In this document: piece by piece, positions 45,808 to 53,765 of the stretch | Layout: each line of letters begins with the position of its first letter | Numbering within the stretch: position 1 is the stretch's first letter | NCBI GenBank assembly: GCA_021464415.1 | Contig: JAKCWG010000876.1 | Location: 1-64,000, forward strand | Direction of reading: 5' to 3' | Source: Lonicera japonica | Lineage: Eukaryota; Streptophyta; Magnoliopsida; Dipsacales; Caprifoliaceae | DNA length: 64,000 bases | Program-made: the position numbers and the translations under genes | Notes under the pieces: model-generated | The model's database searches: none | What the model was told of the DNA's origin: nothing | The model's input: the letters and a program-made list of their open reading frames with translations, nothing else

Positions 45808-47376
45808 ACGACCCATGAGTCCACCACTAACACCACCCTATCCAGTGAGCTTCCTGTCACCGCTGAATCTAGCTCATCATCCACTGAATCAAGTACTGCA
45901 TCTTCCGCACCTACAGCGAACTATCCTAATGACACCGACTCATCCAACGATCATGTCGGTCAACCTACCCCTCCTTGCCAATCCACCCACGTAAAATAAC
46001 TTCCTCATCATCTTCGTGACTACCATTGTTATTCCACTATCTTCACTCATCATGAACATTCTTCTTATAAATAGGTTAATTCTAACATTTTATGGCAGCA
46101 AGCAATGTTTGAGGAATTACAAGCCTTAGAAAAAGCTCAAACTTGGAAAATGGTCAATCTTCCTCCAGGAAAAACAGCAATGGGGTGTAAATAGGTCTAC
46201 AAGATCAAAACCATATCAGATGGTTCCATTGACCAATATAAGGCTCGACTAGTTACAGAAGCTTTTAATTAGGAATATGACATTGATTACAAGGAAACTT
46301 TTGCCCCTGTTGCCCGCTTAACCTCTATCAAAAGTCTTTTTGCTGTTGATGCTATTCGAAAATGGGAACTATTTCAGATAGATATGAAGAATACATTTCT
46401 AAATAGTGATCTTTCTGAAAAGTCTACATGAAACCTCCTACGAGAGTTCATCATTCCGCCTCTCAAGTGTGCAAGCTTTGACATGCTTTATATGGTCTCC
46501 AGTAAGCTCCCTGTGCATGGTTCGAAAAGTTTAGTTCTACTATTCAAACACTAGGCTTAACCTCTAGTGTTCACGATTATAGACTCTTCATTAGAAAAAG
46601 GATATTGGTATTGCATTTTTGATTCTTTATGTAGATGACATGATTGTTACTAGAGATGATGTTAGCGGTATTGCATCCCTCTCAGTGATGCTACTTTGTA
46701 TCGACAGGTAGTTGGAAGTCTGGTTTATCTCACTGTCACTCGTCCAGATATTGCGTATGCCGTCCACATCGTTAGTCAGTTTATGTCTGTTCCAAGATGC
46801 ACTAATTATACCATTGTTCTCCACATTCTCAGATACATCAAACGGATAATGTTTCACGGTCTGAATTTTTCATCTACCTTTTCCCTTGAGCTTCGTGGCT
46901 ATTCTAATTCCGACTGGGCCGGTGATCCAATTGATAGGCATTCAACTACCGACTATTGTATTTTCTTAGGAGACTCACTCATCTCTTGGCGTAGTAAGAA
47001 ACAATCACTCATTTCCTGCTCAAGTATAGAAGTAGAATATCGTGTCCTTGCTGACACCACTCAGGAACTTGTGTGGCTACATTGGCTCGTCTCAGATATG
47101 GGAATTCCTCAAAACCTTCCGATTGTCATTGGGTGTGATAATCAAAGTGCAATCCAGATTGCTCACAATGATGTCTTTCATAAACGGACGAAGTATGTTG
47201 AGATTGACTGTCACTTCATTTGCCAAAATGTGTCTTGCAAAACTGTTCGTCTTAACTCCATCTCCTCCACAGATCAACCAGTCGACATCTTTACTAAAAT
47301 TCATTTGCCAAGTCACTTTCAACATCTACTTTCCAAACACAAGATGACATCTCATTTACCACATTGAGTTTGCTTC
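45808..47376 (+). pseudogene. Copia-A reverse transcriptase and RNase H
   Basis: After a Ser/Thr/Pro-rich linker the RT starts at about 46,094 (WQQAMFEELQALEKAQTWKM), with DYKETFAPVARLTSIKSLF and LFQIDMKNTFLNSDL. LYVDDMIV at about 46,625 keeps the catalytic YVDD, but the sequence then jumps to LYRQVVGSLVYLTVTRPDIA (46,696), missing roughly the usual segment between the two. RNase H follows in an open frame to 47,367 (YSNSDWAGDPIDRHSTTDY, CDNQSAIQIAHNDVFHKRTK, PVDIFTKIH). Stops lie at 46,192, 46,270 and 46,429. Confidence 0.87.
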
Positions 47377-47529
47377 GGGGGGGGGGGGGGGGAGGTTTAG
47401 AATATTGTAGACTATTCTTCGTGATTTGTGTACATATTAGCTTACCATACTTAGTCTTCACAATCTATTAATTATGATATAGAGAATTAGGGTTCTCTTT
47501 CCTTTATAGTTGTCTATCATGTCCCTATA

Positions 47530-47715
47530 AACCAAGCTTCTTGGCCCAGTGGTATAACATTACCACTGGGACAACCTTGGGTCCACTTGGAACTCCCAGG
47601 GTCGATTCCCGGTATTGTCAAAATAATGCTTGGGGATTAGCCACGAACCGCGAATGGGGATTAGTCGAGGTGCGTAAAAGTTTGTCTGGACACCCCGTGG
47701 GGAGCCAAAAAAAAA
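47530..47715 (+). mobile_element. SINE inserted in the 3' LTR of Copia-A
   Basis: The head has RNA polymerase III box A (TGGCCCAGTGGTATAAC) and box B (GGGTCGATTCCCGG) about 45 bp apart, as in tRNA-derived SINEs. The body ends GGGGAGCC followed by nine A. Comparison with the 5' LTR (GTCCCTATATAAAGGG) shows it sits in the TATA-like site of the LTR, with TATA on both sides as a short target-site duplication. Confidence 0.85.
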
Positions 47716-47801
47716 TATATGAAGGGTCTTCTATTGTATTATTTCGATCATTCAATCTTAACACAAATTGTCCTTCTCCCATCTTTGTTATTACTCTAAC
47801 A

Positions 47802-48067
47802 TGATAAAATGTTCAAATTTCTTTCGGGTAGATACTCGGAATATAAGACGGCAACACACCGAAGTGAGTTTTTATTTTTCTTTAATTTCTTGATTTTTGG
47901 TTTATGAATGAAAAAAACATATAGTTATTTGAGTGACTAACTAATAACGTTTTGTTATGCAGTTTCGTGGAAGAGAAAAAATGGGCTTAAATATCCAACT
48001 CTTTCATCAAAAAAGCTATTGGACGCTGGATACAAGCATAAGTATGGGTTTGAGGAAATATTGAGCG
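47802..48067 (+). pseudogene. Second reductase copy, end of exon 3 and exon 4
   Basis: GATAAAATGTTCAAATTTCT and TTCGGGTAGATACTCGGAAT match exon 3 of the intact gene (GATAAATTGTTTGAACTTCT), up to the donor at about 47,863. Intron 3 follows, and exon 4 starts after the AG at 47,962: FVEEK, then a 1-base insertion, then [20 protein letters not shown] and GFEEIL. It ends abruptly near 48,067, where unrelated AT-rich sequence begins. Confidence 0.88.
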
Positions 48068-48099
48068 GGATTCAAATTTTAAAGGGGTCAAATTTAACC

Positions 48100-48141
<42 letters not shown>

Positions 48142-48399
48142 AACAGTTAAAACAATATGAAAAAAATTTAAATTAATAATAGAGCAAATATATTAACGCA
48201 ACACAATACCAATGAAAATATTAATTATAATTACAATAACATTATATGATGTTTCATTAAACTAGATTTAACTAAAATTAAATCCAAATTTATCAAAATT
48301 GGGGCTAACTAAAATTGGGGCTAAAGTTATTAGGATATTTAATCAAAGATCAACTAACAAGAAACAAAATATAGGATCAAAGATCTAACAAAACCATCA
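48068..48399. other. AT-rich stretch after reductase exon 4
   Basis: GGGGTCAAATTTAACCCTAT leads into an AT dinucleotide run (about 48,103-48,140). No coding or repeat identity is recognised in the rest; AAAATTGGGGCTAACTAAAA is duplicated in part. Copied at 56,402-56,739. Confidence 0.5.
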
Positions 48400-48540
48400 A
48401 ACTTGGTCCAGTGGTTATGGCCTAAGCTCAGCTCTGGGATTAACTGGGAGGTCCTGAGATGCAAAACATTACGTGGCCAACAAGGAATTTGATCTAACCT
48501 GCAAATGAGGATTAGTCAAGATGCACTACCTCTGCTGGTC

Positions 48541-49195
48541 TCTTAGGCGACGTACTTTATATGTCGCCCAAGTATGTAAATACGTCGCCTAAGATTTGGG
48601 CGACGTAGTATACGTCGCCTAAACCGCGTCGCCTAAGGTGTGGGGCGACGTAGGCAAATACTTACGTTGCTTAAAAAGTCTCTAAGGCGACGTAATAATT
48701 AACTACGTCGCCTATAAAGTCAAAGTCAACTTTTCTTTGATTAGATCTTAGGCGACGTAAGTATTTACATACGTCGTCTAAGTTTTCTACTTGGGCAACG
48801 TAGGTATTTACATACGTCTCCTAAGTTGCATACTTAGGCGACGTAGGTATTTACATACGTCGCCTAAGTGTCCTACTTGGGCAACGTATATATTTACATA
48901 CGTCGCCTAAGTTGCCTACTTGGGCGACATAGGTATTTACATACGTCGCCTAAGTGTCCTACTTGGCAACGTATATATTTACATATGTCGCCTAAGTTGC
49001 CTACTTGGGCGACATAGGTATTTACATGCGTCGCCTAAGTTGCCTACTTGGGCGACGTATGTACATACATATGTCGCCTAAGGTCAAAGTCAACTTTCTT
49101 TAGGCGACGTGTGTATTTACCTACGTCGTCTAAGGTAAAAAAATCAAAAAGTTAAACTATCCTTTGGGCGACATGGAATTATTTCTACGTCGCCT
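48541..49195. repeat. CACTA-2 subterminal array (element 3' side, window left)
   Basis: About 30 copies of ACGTCGCCTAAG or its complement alternate in orientation. They form repeated hairpins of the type CTTAGGCGACGTA, ~10-bp AT-rich loop (for example GGTATTTACA), TACGTCGCCTAAG, spaced roughly 45-50 bp. Loops are similar but not identical. Confidence 0.93.
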
Positions 49196-49514
49196 AAGTG
49201 TAAAAAAATTGGTAGATTCTGCTTGTTACTCTCTGCAGCCCATCAATACAAATAACTTGCATTGGCAACCAATACAACCTACCCAATCATTCATATTTTC
49301 ATTCATTCAAACATTCAAAGAAAAATTCCTTTCATTTCCTCTAACAAGATGAATATTACAAAGAGGGAAATTTTAGTGAATGGATAATACAACAGTAGCA
49401 CTCAATCGCCCAAACAATAATCACACAACCTTAAAAAGAATATTTCTCACATGAAACTAAAATCAAGGGTAGAATGAAATAAAGTACTCCTATCAAACTA
49501 GGTAGTAGTAGTTC

Positions 49515-50550
49515 TTAAAGATATGGTGAAAGACCATGAGAGGTCTTGGCGGCTGCCGATGGGGTCAGAACTGGCTGGCTGCCAGAATTTGTGGTCGGAG
49601 CTCTAGCGGTCCCTGTCGTGGATGGCGGGGTAAGGGCTGGATTTGCATCAGCCTCTGGTGCCAAAGTAGGCGACACTGCTCCAGGAACTGGATATCAAAA
49701 ATAAATAAACAAGATTCATAATTAATGATATCTTAACTAGAAAAGTGTGAAAATCTATAAAACAACGAAAGAAAAACAAAATGTATATTTTTAGTGGAGA
49801 AAAAAAATATCTCTAAAAGTAAAGATTTCCTTGAAAAAAATTAAAAAATCATTGGGATTACCCTTAGACCAAAATTTTAACATGTGGGAATTGAAACAAA
49901 GGGTTCTTTTTGGTGAAGCCTTATTTTCTTTTAGTGCAAAAAGTGGCAATACCTATAGGACCGGGTGGTGAGGCTCTGGGAGATGGAGTTGGACTTAGAG
50001 CAGCTGGACCTGTACCATTCAAATATAGACAATTAAGATTTAATATAAATATATATAGCTTGCTGTATGTCATATTCTTTTAAAAGCTCAAATGTTGTAA
50101 GATATTATCACACTTATTTACTAACAATGCTTTATAAAATCAATTTTAGGAAACAAATTCACATTTGAGAATCAAAAGAATATGAAATTTCTATGTATGT
50201 TACCTGGAGCTGGAATAGGTGAGCCAGCGGCTGCAATTTGGGAAAGAAAACAAAGAGGGACAAATTAGTACTAGTAATCGATCACAACAAAATTTGTTGT
50301 TTAGAGAGAATAAATTTGTTATAAAATTCTTTGTAATGTGAAATTGTGATAAAAGGAATACATTCCAGTATAAAAAAGGTAGAACTTTACCATCACCAGC
50401 TACATCATTTGTAGCATTTGCAACCTGTTTTACAAGGCTTGCACCGATATTCTTGATTTTGTCCTTAAATTCGCTGCTCTTTGCAACAGTCATCCCATTT
50501 TTCGTTAATTTCGGAGCCCCAAAACATTGTTCAATCACCACATTACGCCC
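49515..50550 (-). CDS. Chimeric cargo gene: chaperonin-60 exon joined to proline-rich exons
   Basis: Four exons with GT-AG borders: 50,550-50,391, 50,230-50,204, 50,009-49,953 and 49,687-49,515. The first encodes 53 residues typical of mitochondrial CPN60 ([47 protein letters not shown]), corresponding to the N-terminal equatorial domain after the GPKGRN motif. The others encode a Pro/Ala/Ser/Thr-rich stretch ([36 protein letters not shown]) ending LSPYL and a stop, resembling arabinogalactan-type proteins. All junctions are phase 1, so the frame stays open from GRN to the stop with no disruption. The start codon is not located. A CPN60 function is excluded because most of the protein is missing. 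Confidence 0.7.
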
Positions 50551-50875
50551 CTTCAGTCAAAAAAACACCAACACTAATGGTTGTTAATCATACTTAAAAA
50601 ATTATTTTTTGAAGAAAAAGATATATATATATATATAGTTCAACAAGACAAGGCTAGAACTTGCCCCTAAAGTCGACTTGCTTTTGTTCCTCTGGCCAAA
50701 AGGCCCAAATTTTGGCACCCAAAGTTTAAAGAGGAAAAGCCTGGAGTAATACATATGCCACCCAAAGTTTATATCAAATTTTCCAATACGAAACTAAAAA
50801 AAAAACACTATCTAATTTACAAAGAAAGCAAGACGGGAGAGGTTGACGGTTCATAAGCATTAACCGGAAGCAAAC

Positions 50876-50983
50876 CTTTTCATAGCTTGAGGCAGTATCT
50901 TGAGCTCAACTTAGTAAGAGTCTCAGCATGCTCTGGTGGAGTTCCCTTGTTGCAAAATACTTCATTCCAGATCCTCTGCACAT
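50876..50983 (-). CDS. Possible upstream captured exon of CACTA-2, unidentified
   Basis: Bounded by TTCTTAACAG and GTTTGC on the minus strand, 108 bp. One frame reads VQRIWNEVFCNKGTPPEH and AETLTKLSSRYCLKL before a TGA near its end; the composition is protein-like, but I do not recognise the family. That frame does not join the frame of the downstream chaperonin exon, so if spliced it would act as leader or end translation. Confidence 0.4.
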
Positions 50984-51423
50984 CTGTTAAGAAAACAAAA
51001 GAAAAGAAAAGAAAAAAAGAATTCCAATTCTCTCAATTTCTGTATTTCGTTTCAAACAACAAACATATGCCATCTTTATATAGGATTCAAATCATTAACT
51101 ACAAAGAACATCCCGTTTACTCATCAGTATTTTCTATTTTACGGAAATTGTAGAGGAAAGCTAATTTTAAGGCCTGGCCATGAAAGCAATTCCAATTTCC
51201 TCGCTATAACTTCTCAAAATGTATAATAAACCCTCGAAATCAACCAAGCCAAACAGACCCAACTAAAATGTTTCTACTTTTACAACTCAAATCAACCAAG
51301 CAAAGCAAAAAAAAAATTTCTTTTTGAGAAGTAAAAAGGAGTCAAAAGCTCTACCAATCCTGTGCAGCTAGGCGGGCACTTCTATGACACTACCACGATT
51401 GCAAAAATTAAGGTGGTTGAGAA
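50984..51423. other. CACTA-2 interior without recognised features
   Basis: AT-rich sequence between the unidentified exon and the leader; probably a 5' intron of the cargo gene. Short plus-strand ORFs here show no domain. Confidence 0.45.
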
Positions 51424-51660
51424 ATGAATCAGTGCAAGTATATTGACAGTTTCTTACAACTCGGAGGGGGGGAGAGGACTGCGGTGAGGGAGAGAGTGAG
51501 GGCTTGCTACCGGCGAGTGGGAGAGGAGGTATCTTGGCGAGGGAGAGCGAGAGGTGGGAAGGTCGGCTCCGGAAATGGATGGCGAGGAGAGGACGGATCA
51601 GGGGAAGGAGAGGGCGTTAGGTTAGAAAAATTGAAATTGGGATGGAGGGTTTAATTTATA
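51424..51660 (-). promoter_or_regulatory. Leader of the CACTA-2 cargo gene (CT-rich on minus strand)
   Basis: On the minus strand the segment is pyrimidine-rich (TCCTCTCCTCGCC, CCCTCACTCTCTCCCTCACC) and starts right after the internal motif array with AACCCTCCATCCCAATTTCA. In CACTA-1 a CT-rich leader likewise follows an internal array at 14,760. The cargo gene would therefore use a CACTA promoter. No clear TATA box is identified. Confidence 0.5.
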
Positions 51661-51664
51661 CCAT

Positions 51665-51865
51665 TATCTTAGGCGACGTAGTTATTTAACCTACGTTGCC
51701 TAAGTTAATTTAAAAATTTTAAATTATTTAAATTTTTCGTGAAAATTTGAGAGGGAAAAATATTTTACGTCGCTTAGGTTATTCTCACGCGACATACTAA
51801 GTAAAGATATGTCACCCAAGTTAATCTTAGGCGACGTACTTATAATTTATATGTCGCTTAAGAGT
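51665..51865. repeat. CACTA-2 internal motif array
   Basis: Copies of CTTAGGCGACGTA and its complement (51,670, 51,693, 51,765, 51,828, 51,852) flank an AT-rich spacer with TTCGTGAAAATTTGAGAGGG. The spacer and layout resemble 14,560-14,740 of CACTA-1 in inverse orientation. Confidence 0.75.
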
Positions 51866-52507
51866 TTTTTTTTTAAAAAAATTTAAATAATTTTCAAGTG
51901 AATATTAGTTTAATAAATGAATTACATAATTAAATATTATACAACAATTACATAATTAAGATCCATTGTTATTATAATATTATGTATATATACATGCAAC
52001 AATTACATAATTATAATGCAAACAAGTTATTATATGCATGTACAAAAGATTATTCAGTTTATATCTATCGTTAATTCTATATACACTTACTTTGTAATAT
52101 GTGTAGATTCAAGAACGAAAATACCCGAATTAATGAAGAAATATCCTCACAAATTAGATCTGAAAATGTCAACAGATTCGAGTATTCACAGCAGATTCGA
52201 GTATTCACAGCAGGTCACAGCAACAAATCCGAGTACACAGTACCGAGTAGAACACCATACAGCAGATCTGCAATACACAATGGATTCAAAATACGCACGG
52301 TAGTACATATTTGACCAACTAAGTGCTTCAAATATAGTACACGTGTGCAATAAGTTCAATACTAGTGACATGCTCTACATACATGTAATATGATTCTTAA
52401 TAATTACTTACATTAAGAAGATGCATTTGATCCAATGGTAAATGAATGTGTTCTTTATATCCCTCAATTAACATTATTATGATTTTTCTAAATTTATTTT
52501 GAAATGA
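51866..52507. other. CACTA-2 AT-rich interior
   Basis: Non-coding. An imperfect short repeat AGATTCGAGTATTCACAGC occurs twice in tandem at about 52,174-52,212. No gene is seen. Confidence 0.5.
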
Positions 52508-52995
52508 TCTTAGGCGACGTAGAAACTATAATTACGTCGCCTAAGGTTTATCTTAGGCGAAGGAGGATATACCTACGTCGCCTAAGATTTTCTAGGGCAA
52601 CGTATGTGATATTACGTCGCCTAAGAATTTCTTAGGCGACGTAGAAACTATACATGCGTCGCCTAAGATTTATCTTAGGCAACATAAGTAAAAAGGATAC
52701 GTCACCTAAGAAATTCTAGGGCAACATAGGATATACCTACGTCGCCTAAGATTTTATAGAGCAACGGAGGATATACGTACGTCGCCTAAGATTTTATGAG
52801 GCGACGGAGGATATACATACGTCGCCTAAGAAATTCTAGGGCGACGTAAGATATTCATACGTCGCCTAAGATTTTATAAGGCGACGGAGGATATACATAC
52901 GTCGCCTAAGAATTTTTTGGGCGACGTGATATTATTACGTCGCCTAGGTTATTCTTAAGCGACGTAGGCTATTGCTTACGTCGCCCAAGGGCCAT
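52508..52995. repeat. CACTA-2 subterminal array (element 5' side, window right)
   Basis: About 24 motif copies in alternating orientation, with loops such as GGATATACATAC. Half the hairpins carry GGCGACGGAGGA in the left arm instead of GGCGACGTA, a variant not seen in the other array. The terminus GTGTAGTG follows at 53,007. Confidence 0.93.
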
Positions 52996-53060
52996 ATTGG
53001 TGTAGTGATGCGTGAAAGTTGGTCTAGATGTATTGCCATGTATAAAAAACCTTGACAGAG

Positions 53061-53529
53061 ACTGCAAAGAGGAAGAGCCGGAGTGGGAGAATTTACAACA
53101 AAAATGGGTATGTATTAGGAGTACTCTGGTCTTTGGACTTGAAGAGGAGAAAAATAAAAAAATTTAAAAACCATTTTACTCATTTCAATTTGATTTAGCC
53201 GGACGAAGAAGGTGAAGTACTGGCCTTCTGGCCCTAGCAATTTTTTTTTTCTTTTATTTATTTTATATTATATAAGATCCTTCAATGTGTCCTAAATAGA
53301 TTTAAAACCATTTTTGGTAGGATTCGAATTGAATATCCAGAAATAAGAAAACTGGGCAGAAAAATAATTGCCATAAATAAACTTTTAAAAGTATTCACGA
53401 GTAAAAGTTTTAAAATGCCTTACTTGTAATCGAGCGAGTATGTAAACATATACTCGCTTGTCATAGGGTGAGTAACATGCATTTACCCACACATCATCTG
53501 GCAAATGAAAAATATAATGTTATCAATTC
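53061..53529. other. Spacer downstream of CACTA-2, no gene seen
   Basis: AT-rich. An inverted pair GAGCGAGTATGTAAACATAT / ACTCGCTTGTC lies at about 53,433-53,463. Copied in unit 2. Confidence 0.45.
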
Positions 53530-53765
53530 TTATATTTAGTAAAGTATGGAAAGTATTTAGGTAGAGGTATTGTTGTCCAAAATTTTTGTAATAAATACTA
53601 GGTAATCACAAGAGAAAATCAATCCCATAAGTTTTAAGAGGGGTGATCTTATCCTCTACTTTCCCCTCTCTCAGGAAAGTTTTTCCCGAATTTGTACTTA
53701 CCAAACAAAAGAAAAGAAAGCATTTCCTTTCCCGAATCCTCAAATACGTAAACCAAACGATGCCT
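53530..53765. repeat. Dispersed ~240-bp MITE-like repeat, copy 2
   Basis: Related to 25,150-25,390: AGTATTTAGGTAGAGGTATT, AATAAATACTAGGTAATCAC and CGTAAACCAAACGATG. ORFs on both strands here are low in information. Confidence 0.65.

Larger units (their letters stand above)
26675..47801 (+). mobile_element. Copia-A: Ty1/copia LTR retrotransposon inserted in exon 3 of the reductase pseudogene
   Basis: The 5' LTR (about 26,675-26,860) and 3' LTR (about 47,396-47,801) share TTTGTGTACATATTAGCTTA, GTTGTCTATCATGTCCCTAT and AAATTGTCCTTCTC. The primer-binding site TGGTATCAGAGG (26,861) follows the 5' LTR, and a G-rich polypurine tract (47,377-47,394) precedes the 3' LTR. Gag, protease, integrase, reverse transcriptase and RNase H remnants follow in Copia order. 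The 5' LTR lacks its first ~25 bp and a short piece of the host exon is missing at the junction, so no target-site duplication is preserved. Its 21-kb span is mainly due to two nested insertions. All coding parts are broken. Confidence 0.88.
48524..53007 (-). mobile_element. CACTA-2: non-autonomous CACTA element carrying host gene exons, copy 1
   Basis: The ends are CACTACCTCTGCTGG and, on the other strand, CACTACACCAATATGG. The 3-bp target-site duplication ATG (48,521-48,523 and 53,008-53,010) is perfect and agrees with the CACTA superfamily. Arrays of ACGTCGCCTAAG-type motifs fill both ends. There is no transposase; instead there are exons from host genes on the minus strand, downstream of an internal motif array and a leader equivalent to that of the second ORF of CACTA-1. 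Mobilisation would need proteins from a related autonomous element. Confidence 0.93.
48400..53060 (+). mobile_element. SINE interrupted by CACTA-2
   Basis: 48,400-48,523 has a box-A-like ACTTGGTCCAGTGGTTATGG and the phrase AATGAGGATTAGTCAAGATG, which resumes after CACTA-2 at 53,008 with ATGCGTGAAAGTTGGTCTAG. The SINE at 47,530 has the uninterrupted form ATGGGGATTAGTCGAGGTGC followed by GTAAAAGTTTGTCTGGA, confirming that both flanks belong to one related SINE. An A-run ends it near 53,048. Copied at 56,740-about 61,370. Confidence 0.75.

Noticed and set aside
47530..47620. A functional tRNA gene
   Set aside because: Boxes A and B are present, but the sequence does not fold into a tRNA cloverleaf, continues into a SINE body and ends in an A-run.
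48541..49195. Regular short repeats resembling a CRISPR array
   Set aside because: The repeats alternate in orientation, their loops are similar to each other, and they lie inside a CACTA element of a plant genome with introns; there are no cas genes.
49164..49352. 62-codon ORF at the edge of the CACTA-2 array
   Set aside because: It starts inside the hairpin repeats and shows no recognisable protein features.
51424..51654. 76-codon plus-strand ORF rich in Arg, Gly and Glu
   Set aside because: It is the complement of the CT-rich leader of the cargo gene.
52016..52303. 95-codon ORF in CACTA-2
   Set aside because: Two overlapping frames are similarly long and contain a short tandem repeat; there is no domain or splice context.
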